This document shows positions 8,556 to 17,473 of a stretch of 64,000 nucleotides of DNA, one piece after another. The notes under the pieces are model-generated. The model was not told where the DNA came from. It made no database searches and saw only the letters and a program-made list of their open reading frames with translations. The DNA lies in the NCBI GenBank assembly GCA_945872065.1, contig CAMBYH010000002.1, positions 35,567 through 99,566 of the forward strand. Reading direction: 5' to 3'. The position numbers were made by a program, and so were the translations under genes. Each line of letters begins with the position of its first letter. Positions within the stretch are counted from its first letter, which is position 1. This stretch comes from Arsukibacterium tuosuense. Lineage in GTDB: Bacteria > Pseudomonadota > Gammaproteobacteria > Steroidobacterales > GCA-2729495.

Positions 8556-10643
8556 TCACGGCACGGGGACCGCATTTGCGGCGTCGTAAACCGGTAGCCG
8601 AAGCGCGAATCGGCTGCCTTTCCCGGGCTCGGACTCCACCCGGAGCGAACCGCCCGCCTCAACGACAAAGGTGCGCGCCTGGTAGGCCCCGATGCCCATA
8701 CCCTTGCTGCCCTTGGTGGTATCGAAGGGACGAAACAGCCTCTCTCGTACAAAGTCGGGCTCCATACCGGCTCCGTCATCCTCAACCTCAATGAGCGCCG
8801 CCCCATCAGCCAGTGCGACTCGCACGGTCACCTGACCATCACGCTGGGTCGCTTCCTGAGCGTTGCGAATCAGGTGGGCCAGAACTGCCGTAAGGCGCTC
8901 ACGGTCGATCCAGACGTGGAGGTCGCCCGAGTCATCCACGAGTTGCGGAACGGGCTCCCGGGACTTGCACCGTTCGATCGCGTCGGCCACGACTGCTGCA
9001 ACCCTGACCTTCTGCCGGGGGCCACCCGCTTCTCCGCTCTGCAGTTGCTGCAGGAGCTTGTTCATGCGTGCGACGGAGTTGTTGATCGTCGCCATGGCAT
9101 CCTCGAAGAAGGCCGGGTTGCCCTTGTGCCTGGCGGCGTTTTCCACCATCAGTGACTGCTGGGCAATGAGGTTCTTGAGGTCATGCATGACGAAGGCGGT
9201 CAGCCGGTTAAAGGCTTCAAACTGCCGACCCTCAGCGAGCTTCTGATCCGACTCATACTGGGCCAGGAACGCTGCAACCTGCCGGCCGGACGTCCGCAGG
9301 AGATCGATTTCCTCAAACGTCAGGCGAAACGCCGAACTTGACTGGAACAGCACGATCAGCCCGATCAGCGTCTCATTGCTGATCAGTGGCACGATCAGCA
9401 GCGCCTCCGGAAATGACTCGAGCCACTCAGGACGGCGCAGCCCCCCGTATAGTTCGGGCCGCCGGGCCAGTTCTGCGGTATCAATCGTCCACTGGCGCTC
9501 GAGCATGAAAGCAACAGCGGGGTCGTCGGGCAGGATCTGGACGTCAGGCAGCGCCCGGGCGTTCCAGCCGGCCGTCGCCGTAAAGGGTCCGCCCTGACTG
9601 GCCCGCATCCAGAGCACGCCAGCAGGACTACTGACAATCTGCGCCACACCGCGAATCACCCGCTCAGGCAGCGGTGACTGGGCATCCGGGGCCACGAGCG
9701 TGTCGATAAGTCGCAACCACTCCTCCCGGTAGTCGTAGCGGAAAGGCAGAAAGTGCTTGCTGACATAGACCCGCAGGCGGGCATTCAGCCGCTCGGAAAA
9801 CAGCAGCAGGCAGACCGGTACGCCGGTCGCGAGGACCAGCAGAAGGGCAGACTGCCGGGCCAGCTCCGGCGCCATGGACCGGAACACCGGGAGCAACAAC
9901 AGGGCCAGCAGCAGAATCGACAGGCTTGCGAGAAAGCGCGGTGCATAGCTGCGCGCCTCTGGCGAGACGAAGATCGCAAGGGACCACTGGGGACGCAGCC
10001 GCAGACCAAAGAGCAGCAGCAGCCCGGAAGCCGCCAGCACGGCGCTGGTAGCACCAAGCAGTGCACGGGGTATGCCCGCCCCCGCTGCTGCCACTATGGC
10101 CAGTACCGCCTGCGCGCCGGCCGCGAGGCCGGCCGCTGCCACCAGCGAACGGAGTGCCGTCCTGCTTTCAACGGGCGCGTCACGACCCAGCTGCGCCGCC
10201 AGGGCCAGGCACACCAGGGCGATGCTCGCCGCCGCCACGCTGAACAGGGTGCCCTGCCAGGGCGTGCCGTCCTGCCACGCAAGCCAGGCGACCAGACCGG
10301 AGGCACCGACGACAACCGCCCAGAACAGGCGCAAGAGGCGCTTGACCACCTCCGGCATGGATTGCTCGTAGGGACCGCGCAAAAGGCGGTGCAGGAGTGC
10401 GTACCAGCTGAACAGCAGGATGACCTGCAGTCCATAGAAGGCGACGGGGTAGCCGTCCGCCAAGCTGAAGAGCCCGGGCTGCACCACCAGGATGGCCCAG
10501 GCGACGGACGCGAGGAGGACACCCAGCAGCTGCCGACGCACCAGCACGCCGCCGGGGGCCAGCAGGACGTAGGTCCCGGCCACTGAGTACACCAGAGCCA
10601 TGACCGCGGCCCAGAGCGTGAGATTGAAGAATGCGGCCGTCAT
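8556..10643 (-). CDS. prsK: PrsK-type membrane histidine kinase of the PEP-CTERM/EPS system
   Basis: 695-residue inner-membrane sensor kinase. The first ~285 residues hold about eight to ten hydrophobic segments, then a GAF-like domain (about 305-460). The phospho-acceptor is H487 in FVMHDLKNLIAQQ, a sequence typical of PrsK. An ATPase domain follows, with N-box HLIRNAQEA, VEDDGAGM, and GSKGMGIGAYQA. It lies directly upstream of prsR, 51 bases away on the same strand, so the two form a cognate pair. The sensed signal is unknown. Confidence 0.93.
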   Translation of the reverse strand: MTAAFFNLTLWAAVMALVYSVAGTYVLLAPGGVLVRRQLLGVLLASVAWAILVVQPGLFSLADGYPVAFYGLQVILLFSWYALLHRLLRGPYEQSMPEVVKRLLRLFWAVVVGASGLVAWLAWQDGTPWQGTLFSVAAASIALVCLALAAQLGRDAPVESRTALRSLVAAAGLAAGAQAVLAIVAAAGAGIPRALLGATSAVLAASGLLLLFGLRLRPQWSLAIFVSPEARSYAPRFLASLSILLLALLLLPVFRSMAPELARQSALLLVLATGVPVCLLLFSERLNARLRVYVSKHFLPFRYDYREEWLRLIDTLVAPDAQSPLPERVIRGVAQIVSSPAGVLWMRASQGGPFTATAGWNARALPDVQILPDDPAVAFMLERQWTIDTAELARRPELYGGLRRPEWLESFPEALLIVPLISNETLIGLIVLFQSSSAFRLTFEEIDLLRTSGRQVAAFLAQYESDQKLAEGRQFEAFNRLTAFVMHDLKNLIAQQSLMVENAARHKGNPAFFEDAMATINNSVARMNKLLQQLQSGEAGGPRQKVRVAAVVADAIERCKSREPVPQLVDDSGDLHVWIDRERLTAVLAHLIRNAQEATQRDGQVTVRVALADGAALIEVEDDGAGMEPDFVRERLFRPFDTTKGSKGMGIGAYQARTFVVEAGGSLRVESEPGKGSRFALRLPVYDAANAVPVP

Positions 10644-10746
10644 CTTCTAATCATAATCCCAATCCAGTCAGATGTTTAGCGTGGATTTCACGAATCTAAT
10701 CGAGGACATCTATACTGCGCGGCCAGAACCCGCCACCGCCACCACC

Positions 10747-11646
10747 ATGAGCCGCTACCTGATCATCACGAAGAGAACCGGGCGCCTGGGCAACCGGTTA
10801 ACCCTGGCGGCCCACTGCCTGGCCGCAGCCCAGGAGCGGGGCTGGATCCTGATGAACGCGACGCTCGAAGAGTATGCCCAGCATTTTGTCGGGCCCAGCG
10901 TCGATGCCATCGTCTGCGCAATGCCGCGGCCCACTGATCGCAAGCGGGTTCCAGAGTTCACCCGCCCGCTGGCCTACGGCGTTGGGCGGGTCGCGTGGCA
11001 GCTGAGCAAGGGGCTGAAACGAATACCCGGCATACCGGTCGCCGCCGAGAAGGCACTGCGCCGCGACCACCGGGACCTCGGGCCGATCGTCATTTCAGCC
11101 GAGGAGCGCGGTGCGCGCCTGCTGGCCCTGCAGGGCTACCATTTCCGTCACCACCCCTGGGCGCAGAACCAGGCTGACGCCATCCGGACCTACTTCGCGC
11201 CGCTGCCGGAGATTCGCGCCGAGGCTGAACGTGTCGTTGCCGCTGCCCGCGCCGACGCCGATGCCGTGATTGGTGTGCACATTCGCCACGGGGACTACGC
11301 CAGCCATCTGGACGGTCGCTTTTTCTATCCTGTGCAGACCTACCTGCGGCTGATGCGCGACGCCCGGGCACTGCTCGCCCCACGGCGAGTTGCCTTTCTG
11401 ATCTTCTCCAACGCTGAGCACGCGGCCAATGAATTTGCAGAGTTCGACGCCACACCCGGACCGGGTGGCCTGGTCAGTGACCTGCACGCACTATCGCTGT
11501 GCGATCGGATCATCGGCCCACCCAGCTCCTATTCGAGCTGGTCTGCGTTCTATGGCCGGGTGCCGATTGCTCGGGTGCAGGAGCCTGACCGGAGGCTGAC
11601 GCCGGCCGACTTTGAGGTGCTGGAGAGTCCGCATCCGCTGTACTAG
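10747..11646 (+). CDS. GT11-like (alpha-1,2-fucosyltransferase related) protein
   Basis: 299 residues from the ATG at 10747; an in-frame ATG at 10672 exists but adds an unrelated 25-residue lead. The N-terminus TGRLGNRLTLAAHCLAAAQ resembles the LGNQ donor-side motif of GT11 enzymes. GVHIRHGDY near residue 176 is the HxRxGDY motif of the GDP-fucose binding site. LCDRIIGPPSSYSSWSAF matches the later family motif. It probably transfers a deoxyhexose from a GDP-sugar to EPS, but acceptor and donor are inferred. It stands divergent from prsK and ahead of two tRNA genes. Confidence 0.68.
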   Translation: MSRYLIITKRTGRLGNRLTLAAHCLAAAQERGWILMNATLEEYAQHFVGPSVDAIVCAMPRPTDRKRVPEFTRPLAYGVGRVAWQLSKGLKRIPGIPVAAEKALRRDHRDLGPIVISAEERGARLLALQGYHFRHHPWAQNQADAIRTYFAPLPEIRAEAERVVAAARADADAVIGVHIRHGDYASHLDGRFFYPVQTYLRLMRDARALLAPRRVAFLIFSNAEHAANEFAEFDATPGPGGLVSDLHALSLCDRIIGPPSSYSSWSAFYGRVPIARVQEPDRRLTPADFEVLESPHPLY

Positions 11647-11702
11647 ACCCGCACAGCAGTTCGAAGTGGCGCCACCAATAAGGCCTAAGCCCTTGAAATA
11701 AA

Positions 11703-11778
11703 TGGCGTCCCCACGGGGATTCGAACCCCGGTTACCGCCGTGAAAGGGCGATGTCCTAGGCCTCTAGACGATGGGGAC
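11703..11778 (-). tRNA. tRNA-Glu (anticodon TTC)
   Basis: The minus strand folds as a complete 76-base cloverleaf. The acceptor GTCCCCA pairs with TGGGGAC, the anticodon loop reads CTTTCAC, the T-loop is GGTTCGAATCC, and CCA is encoded. It lies upstream of gltX, which charges this tRNA, in the same orientation. Confidence 0.96.
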
Positions 11779-11813
11779 CCGGAGCTTGTGCGTGGCACGG
11801 TGAGCAGAAAATC

Positions 11814-11889
<76 letters not shown>

Positions 11890-11908
11890 ACATGACAGGG
11901 CGCGAAAT

Positions 11909-13318
11909 CTACGCGACAGCGCCGGAACCTGTCAAGGAAACCGCCCGACTCAGACGCTCCAGAACCTTGTCCCGGCCCAGCAACTCAAGGGTTACGTCAA
12001 TCGGCGGTGACACCGTCCCCCCCGTCACCGCAACGCGCACCGGCTGGCCGAGCTTGCCAAAACCAATGCCGCATTCAGCCGCCACCGCCTCCAGGGCACC
12101 ATGAAGGTCGCCACGAGTCCAGGTCTTCAGTTCGCCCAGGCGCGCAAACAGACGGGCCAGCGGCGCGTTAATGGCGGGTGTCAGGTGCTTGCGCACCGCC
12201 GCCTCATCAATGGTGGGCGGCTCTGCGTAGAGATAAGCGGCGCTCTTTGCCAGGTCGCGCAACGTCGTGGCCCGCTCCCGGTAGGCCTCGATGACGGCAA
12301 CGGGCGCCGGCCCGCTGGCGGGCTCCAGACCCGCGCGCTGCAATTGCTCGACAAATCCGGCAGTCAGGCTCTCGGCCGGACTGCTCTTCAGGTACTGCTG
12401 GTTCAGCCATTTGAGCTTCTCGCCATCGAAGCGCGAGGCCGAGGCGTTGACAGCGCTGATATCGAACAGCGCGATCATCTCCTCCCGGGAGAACAACTCC
12501 TGGTCCCCGTGGGACCAGCCGAGTCGCACGAGATAGTTCAGCACGGCATCGGGCAGAAACCCCTCATCCCGGTACTCGAGGACATTCACGGCACCGTGAC
12601 GCTTGGACAGCTTGGCACCATCGCTGCCGAGAATCATCGGCAAATGCCCATAGGCAGGTACCGGGTAACCGAGGGCCTGGATCATGTGCATCTGTCGGGG
12701 GGTGTTGTTCAGGTGGTCATCGCCCCGGATCACATGAGTGATGCCCATGTCGCCATCGTCCACCACCACACCGAAGTGAAACGTGGGCGTACCGTCGGAG
12801 CGGACCATAATCAGATCGTCGAGTTCCGCGTTCTGGAACTCCACGGACCCCCGCACGAGATCAGGAACCACGGTGATGCCTTGATCCGGCGTACGAAAGC
12901 GCACCACGGAAGGGACACCTGCTGGGACATCGGTTCGGTCCCGGCAACGGCCGTCGTAGCGGGGATTCTCGCCGCGCGCGATCTGGGCGGCCCGCCGGAC
13001 CTCCAGCTCCTCCCGGGTGCAGTAGCACCGATAGGCCTTGCCCTCACGCAGCAGCCGGTCAGCCAGTTCGGCATAACGGTCGAACCGCTGAGTCTGGTAG
13101 TAAGGCCCCTCGTCGTGTTCCAGCCGGAGCCAGGCAAGGCCCTCGAGAATGACATCTACCGCCGCCTGGGTGGACCGCTCCCGGTCGGTATCCTCAATGC
13201 GCAACACGAACTGCCCCCCATGATGGCGGGCGTAGAGCCACGAGAACAGCGCGGTACGGACGCCCCCGATATGCAGAAAGCCCGTCGGGCTGGGGGCAAA
13301 GCGTGTCTTGACCGTCAT
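11909..13318 (-). CDS. gltX: Glutamyl-tRNA synthetase
   Basis: Class I aminoacyl-tRNA synthetase charging tRNA-Glu. The start ATG at 13318 gives 469 residues beginning MTVKTRFAPSPTGFLHIGG, the usual N-terminus with the HIGH-type motif. The KMSKS-type motif is KLSKRHG. Further family stretches are FVLRIEDTDRERST and GDDHLNNTPRQ. The in-frame upstream extension to 13396 is not needed and looks non-coding. It reads toward the tRNA-Ala and tRNA-Glu genes. No lesion seen. Confidence 0.97.
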   Translation of the reverse strand: MTVKTRFAPSPTGFLHIGGVRTALFSWLYARHHGGQFVLRIEDTDRERSTQAAVDVILEGLAWLRLEHDEGPYYQTQRFDRYAELADRLLREGKAYRCYCTREELEVRRAAQIARGENPRYDGRCRDRTDVPAGVPSVVRFRTPDQGITVVPDLVRGSVEFQNAELDDLIMVRSDGTPTFHFGVVVDDGDMGITHVIRGDDHLNNTPRQMHMIQALGYPVPAYGHLPMILGSDGAKLSKRHGAVNVLEYRDEGFLPDAVLNYLVRLGWSHGDQELFSREEMIALFDISAVNASASRFDGEKLKWLNQQYLKSSPAESLTAGFVEQLQRAGLEPASGPAPVAVIEAYRERATTLRDLAKSAAYLYAEPPTIDEAAVRKHLTPAINAPLARLFARLGELKTWTRGDLHGALEAVAAECGIGFGKLGQPVRVAVTGGTVSPPIDVTLELLGRDKVLERLSRAVSLTGSGAVA

Positions 13319-13380
13319 CCGCAACCTGCTTGTCTCGATCTGATGCAGGATTTTATCCTCATTGTTGGCAGACTGTGGCC

Positions 13381-14103
13381 ATGCCTTTGAACGCACTCAT
13401 TGAGGTCCGCGCGGCCCTGCACCGCCTGCTGCCGCCGGTAGTGACCAGTAGCGCCGGGCTGATTGCAGACCACTACCCGCCCCTGCACCCTGAAGAACTC
13501 GCCGCAACGGGACGGATGACGGCAGGGCGCCGGCAGGAGTTCGCTGCGGGTCGCGCTCAGGCGAGGAGAGTCCTGCAGGGGCTGGGACTGGCCTCTCCCG
13601 TCCTCCCGGTGGGCGACGACCGGGCCCCGCGCTGGCCCGATGGGTTCGTGGGCAGTATCTCCCATGCCGGAGAACTGGTGGTCGCGGTTGCCGCACCCTG
13701 CACGCTACTGGGTGCGCTGGGCGTGGATCTGGAACCGGGCCTGCCCCTGGAAACGGACCTGCTGAAGCGCATCTGCCGGCCTGAGAAACTATCACGCCTG
13801 GCAGCGTCGACTGAACCCCTGCGCCAGGCCAAGCTGATCTTCAGTGCCAAGGAAAGTGTCTACAAGTGTGTTGCCCCGCAGTTGGGCATTTTCCTGGATT
13901 TTCCCGACCTGGAGATTTTCTTCGACCAGAAAGAGGAGCGATTCCACGCCCAGGGGCACGGGAAAGCAGCGGCACTGATTGGACCACACACGGTCACAGG
14001 AAGGTTCGCCGCTGCCGGTGGCTACTGGCTCACCACCGCGTGGGCGAGTCAGGGCTTCCTGGCGCGACGGTCTATCCCGAAACGGCGCTCAACCCCCGAG
14101 TAG
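13381..14103 (+). CDS. 4'-phosphopantetheinyl transferase, EntD/Sfp class
   Basis: Transfers phosphopantetheine from CoA to a serine of carrier proteins. The start ATG at 13381 gives 240 residues. Family motifs are VGSISHAGELV (SHS-like region), LGALGVDLEP with its magnesium-binding aspartate, and FSAKESVYKCV (the xxKExxxK motif). It is divergent from gltX, and its 3' end overlaps the end of the WecA-like gene by 55 bases in the opposite direction. The acyl carrier protein at 29012-29257 has the serine such an enzyme would modify, so a functional link is possible. Confidence 0.88.
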   Translation: MPLNALIEVRAALHRLLPPVVTSSAGLIADHYPPLHPEELAATGRMTAGRRQEFAAGRAQARRVLQGLGLASPVLPVGDDRAPRWPDGFVGSISHAGELVVAVAAPCTLLGALGVDLEPGLPLETDLLKRICRPEKLSRLAASTEPLRQAKLIFSAKESVYKCVAPQLGIFLDFPDLEIFFDQKEERFHAQGHGKAAALIGPHTVTGRFAAAGGYWLTTAWASQGFLARRSIPKRRSTPE

Positions 14104-15227
14104 CCGGTGGCCACGCCAGTTCTGCGGTCTATGCCGGCCTGTCGCCGAGAAATCGATGTGCGCAGGAAGCGCATGACTTTCCAGGAGTGGCTGATCATCC
14201 AGAAGTAGCCAATGCCCGTGAGCAGAAAACCCAGGGCCACGAAGAGTTCCGGGATCTCAAAGTAAATGCTGGCAAGACCTACAAACACGCCAAAACTGGC
14301 GAAGCCCGTCATGACGGCAACGGTGTCGTTGACAGAGAATCCCGCGAGGAGAAAGACGTGGTGCAGGTGCTCCCGGTCAGCGGCAAACGGCGAGCGACCC
14401 TTGAGAATCCGGCGGAGCATCATGGCGACCGCATCAAAGATGGGGACCATCAGAAACCACAGGGCCGCCGATGGCCGCAGCGCCCGGGCTTCACCCTGGG
14501 ACAGCGAGATCGCGTACCAGGTGAGGGCCAGACCCAGGAACATGCTGCCCGCATCGCCCATGAACACCGAGGCGCGCTCACGGCCAAAGATCCGCAGATT
14601 AAACAGCAGGAACCCGAGAATGGCCGCCCCCAGAATCGGCAGCAATTCCATGTCGGCCGGGCTGCCCCAGATGGACGCGACCATGATCAGGCCAGAAAGC
14701 GAGGTCAGGGTGAGGCTGCCACTCAGGCCATCCAGTCCGTCACACATGTTGAGGGCATTGATGATGCCGAGCGTGGCGAAGACCGTGAAGGGCACTGCAA
14801 CAACGCCCAGCTGAAGCAGATCCCCGGACGGTGTCATTGACCCGAGATCGGCGAGGACGATGCCGGCGCCAAAAATCATGAGCAGGGCGGCCAGGATCTG
14901 GGCAACGAAGCGGATGGCTGGCGACAATTCGAGGAAGTCATCGGTCACGCCTACGGCAACCAGCAGCAGGCCAGCCCCGAAGAAACTGTAGACCTCGCGA
15001 CTACTCAGCCCATCGGGCCCGTTGTTGCTCAGAAAGAAGCCAAGGAGAAGTCCACCAAACATGGCCAGCCCCCCGACCAGCGGGGTCGGTACCTGATGGC
15101 TTTTGCGCTGGCTCGGGACATCGACCAGCCCCGAGTAAACCGCCAACGGGCGCAGGACGACGATCAGGAGAATCGTCGCAGCCAGGGCGACCAGTGGTGC
15201 CAGTTCGGGGGCCATAAGTGAAGTCAT
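14049..15227 (-). CDS. WecA/MraY-family undecaprenyl-phosphate sugar-1-phosphate transferase
   Basis: Inner-membrane enzyme starting lipid-linked glycan synthesis by moving a HexNAc-1-phosphate from UDP-sugar to undecaprenyl phosphate. From the ATG at 15227 it has 392 residues and about ten membrane segments. Signatures are SQRKSHQVPTPLVGG, VTDDFLEL, NMCDGLDGLSGS, MGDAGSMFLG and the HLHH substrate motif (ADREHLHHVF). The C-terminus is charged and cytosolic. It faces the first export module divergently. A second initiating enzyme of another family lies at 20402-21844, so either two glycans are made or one is redundant. Confidence 0.9.
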   Translation of the reverse strand: MTSLMAPELAPLVALAATILLIVVLRPLAVYSGLVDVPSQRKSHQVPTPLVGGLAMFGGLLLGFFLSNNGPDGLSSREVYSFFGAGLLLVAVGVTDDFLELSPAIRFVAQILAALLMIFGAGIVLADLGSMTPSGDLLQLGVVAVPFTVFATLGIINALNMCDGLDGLSGSLTLTSLSGLIMVASIWGSPADMELLPILGAAILGFLLFNLRIFGRERASVFMGDAGSMFLGLALTWYAISLSQGEARALRPSAALWFLMVPIFDAVAMMLRRILKGRSPFAADREHLHHVFLLAGFSVNDTVAVMTGFASFGVFVGLASIYFEIPELFVALGFLLTGIGYFWMISHSWKVMRFLRTSISRRQAGIDRRTGVATGYSGVERRFGIDRRARKP

Positions 15228-15475
15228 AACTACCGCAGTTTGCACACTAGGCTGGGGGTAAAGAGGCTGTCTGTGACTCGCCTCACACACAGAGGCGGGG
15301 AAGCAGTTCTGATCCGGCAAACTGCGACGGCCAGGCATCGCCGGAAGGGAAAAAGGCCAGTACAATGCCGTCCAAAGTCTATACCTTGGCCGTGACGTAG
15401 ATAATCAATCTGTCTATTCAGTAATGTCCGGGCCAGCGCATGGCCTCAATCAGGGCCCTTGTCGGGAGTGACGAA
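15228..15475. other. Divergent intergenic region between WecA-like and export genes
   Basis: The 248 bases carry the control regions of two divergent genes. A GATAAT hexamer occurs at about 15400 but without a good -35 box. No convincing sigma-54 box was found. The export gene has a GGGAGTGACGAA ribosome-binding stretch before its ATG. Confidence 0.3.
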
Positions 15476-16093
15476 ATGAGTAAAGGACTACGTGCTGCCG
15501 CCTGGCCCCTGCTGGTTGGGCTTCTGGGGCTTGCAGCGGCGGTTGAAGCCGCCAGTGATGCGCCGGTAACTGCTGCCGCGCCAGCCGCTGCCCCGGCAGC
15601 ACTGGAGGCAGGTGGATACACCGTGAACCCAGGCGACATCCTGGAGATCAGCATATGGAATGAAAAGGACCTGCAGAAGCAGGCCATGGTCCGGCCGGAT
15701 GGCTACTTCTCGTTTCCGCTCACCGGAGATATCCGGGCCGAAGGACGGAGCATCGAGGAGATCCGCCGTGAAGTGGGCAACCGGGTGGCTCGTTTCGTGC
15801 CTGAGCCCGTGGTCAGCGTGGCCGTAGTGGACCCGAAGGGCAGCAAGGTCTACGTGCTAGGCCAGGTCAACCGGCCTGGGGAATTCCCCATCAATCGTTT
15901 TGTGGACGTTGTTCAGGCGCTCAGCATGGCCGGTGGGACCACGCCGTTCGCGCAGCTCGATAGCATCAAGATTCTGCGCCGCGAGGGGACCACCCAGCAG
16001 GCGATCTCCTTTTCCTACAGCGACGTGGCGGCAGGCAGGCGCCTGCAGCAGAACATCGTGCTGAAGCCTGGCGATACTGTACTGGTGCCGTGA
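15476..16093 (+). CDS. Polysaccharide export protein, Wza/EpsE family (first export module)
   Basis: 205 residues from the ATG at 15476, which follows a GGGAGT ribosome site. A signal peptide of about 26 residues (MSKGLRAAAWPLLVGLLGLAAAV) lacks a lipobox cysteine, unlike the second copy at 51526. A Poly_export domain follows: YTVNPGDILEISIW, VRPDGYFSFPLTGDI, and an SLBB-like repeat with KVYVLGQVNRPGEFP. It should form the outer-membrane or periplasmic channel for EPS. Its stop overlaps the next gene's GTG, so it is coupled to the outer-membrane barrel protein. Confidence 0.88.
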   Translation: MSKGLRAAAWPLLVGLLGLAAAVEAASDAPVTAAAPAAAPAALEAGGYTVNPGDILEISIWNEKDLQKQAMVRPDGYFSFPLTGDIRAEGRSIEEIRREVGNRVARFVPEPVVSVAVVDPKGSKVYVLGQVNRPGEFPINRFVDVVQALSMAGGTTPFAQLDSIKILRREGTTQQAISFSYSDVAAGRRLQQNIVLKPGDTVLVP

Positions 16094-17460
16094 GCCGCAC
16101 CGGGGTTGTATCGCGGCCCGGTCCGTCGGCTCTTATGCCCCGGGCGGCCATTTCTTGCGCATTCCTGCTGGTCCTCCTGCCGGATTCTCGGGCCTTGGCC
16201 TACTGGCAGATCACCCCTCAGGCTGATGCGGGGATCACCTATCAGACGAACCCACGGTACCTAACCGATGCGGAGGAAGCGGTAAATCCGGATGGCGGGG
16301 AAGACACGCTGGGCACCTTTGTGGATGTGCGCACCGAGGGCGTCTGGAAAACCCCCAGCACCACGGTGTCTCTGGTACCGCGGCTCCGACGAACGGACTA
16401 CCTGAAGGCCAACGATGACCTCAACAACGACGACAGCTACCTCACTTTCCTGGCAACGTACACGGGGAGCCGCGGCAGTGTCGGCATGAACGTGCTTTAC
16501 GCGGATACTTCGATTGTTACCAGCGATTTCCAGACGGCGACGACGGACGATCCCGGCGCTCCACCACCAGTCAATGGCACCACCGGCAGGTACAGCAATG
16601 CCATGCAGAAAACCTGGACTTACCAGCCGTCCGTGACCTTTCAGCTTGCGACCCGCAACTCTTTTAGCATTACAGGGGACCTGGCAGACGTCACCTACAA
16701 CGAGGATGGACTGCAGTTTGACGAAGCGGTGCGCTACGTTGATTACAGCAATTCCTCGGTCGAACTCGCGCTCCGCCACTACCTGAATCCAAAAAGTTTC
16801 TTCGTCATCGCCCTGAACGGCGGCAATTTTGTAACTGAAAATCCAGACACCAGCATCCAGAACTCCACGGATTCCTTCAGTATCACGGCGGCCTACGATT
16901 ACACCTTCTCCCAGACTCTGACCGGCAGCGTGACTGCGGGCATAAGCAGAAGTGCCATTGATGTTTCAGGAATAGGGTTTGGTCTGGATCCCCTCACCGG
17001 CTCGCCCTGTACTGCCGACCGCACCTGCTCCATCAGCAACGAGGCACGGAACTTCGTTGGCTATGCCCAGTTGCGGAAACGGTCAGAAGACACAACTTTT
17101 GACGTCTCGCTCAGCCGGGCCATTGCCCCGGGCTCGAATGGCACTCAATCAGTCCAGGACTCTCTTCGGCTCGATATCAATCAGACGCTGACCCGCAAGC
17201 TGAGTGTCGGAATAGGAGGCGTCTATAGCAAGGACTCAGCGCTGAGCAAGAATGCCACGCAGTTCGGAGACTTACGCCAGGACTCTGATTACTTGACCAT
17301 CGACTCCCGCATCTCGTGGACCCTGACTGACACACTGCAGTTCTACGGCAGCTACTCGTACATTTCCAGCACGACGGACGCGATCAACGGGAACGTTGAC
17401 CAAAACAACAATCGCCTGAACTTTGGTGTCCTGTACCGGGGTGTGGGCTTCCGGAGATAG
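16090..17460 (+). CDS. Outer-membrane beta-barrel protein of EPS locus
   Basis: About 456 residues. GTG at 16090 overlaps the previous stop (GTGA), and an ATG at 16135 is an alternative that begins exactly at a good signal peptide (MPRAAISCAFLLVLLPDSRALA). The mature part alternates polar and aromatic residues in short strands, ending in NNRLNFGVLYRGVGFRR, as expected of a barrel with a terminal beta signal. It resembles the EpsL-like barrels seen in exosortase-type EPS loci, but I cannot name it firmly. It probably forms or supports the secretion pore with the Wza-like protein. Confidence 0.7.
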   Translation: MSRTGVVSRPGPSALMPRAAISCAFLLVLLPDSRALAYWQITPQADAGITYQTNPRYLTDAEEAVNPDGGEDTLGTFVDVRTEGVWKTPSTTVSLVPRLRRTDYLKANDDLNNDDSYLTFLATYTGSRGSVGMNVLYADTSIVTSDFQTATTDDPGAPPPVNGTTGRYSNAMQKTWTYQPSVTFQLATRNSFSITGDLADVTYNEDGLQFDEAVRYVDYSNSSVELALRHYLNPKSFFVIALNGGNFVTENPDTSIQNSTDSFSITAAYDYTFSQTLTGSVTAGISRSAIDVSGIGFGLDPLTGSPCTADRTCSISNEARNFVGYAQLRKRSEDTTFDVSLSRAIAPGSNGTQSVQDSLRLDINQTLTRKLSVGIGGVYSKDSALSKNATQFGDLRQDSDYLTIDSRISWTLTDTLQFYGSYSYISSTTDAINGNVDQNNNRLNFGVLYRGVGFRR

Positions 17461-17473
17461 CAGAAGAGAATCA

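Noticed and set aside
9753..10586. 277-codon plus-strand frame opposite prsK
   Set aside because: Antisense of the membrane part of prsK; no domain or signal, composition of a shadow.
12101..13390. Long plus-strand open frame (429 codons) opposite gltX
   Set aside because: It is the antisense of a conserved gltX, resembles no family I know and has the Arg/Gly/His-rich look of GC-rich shadow frames.
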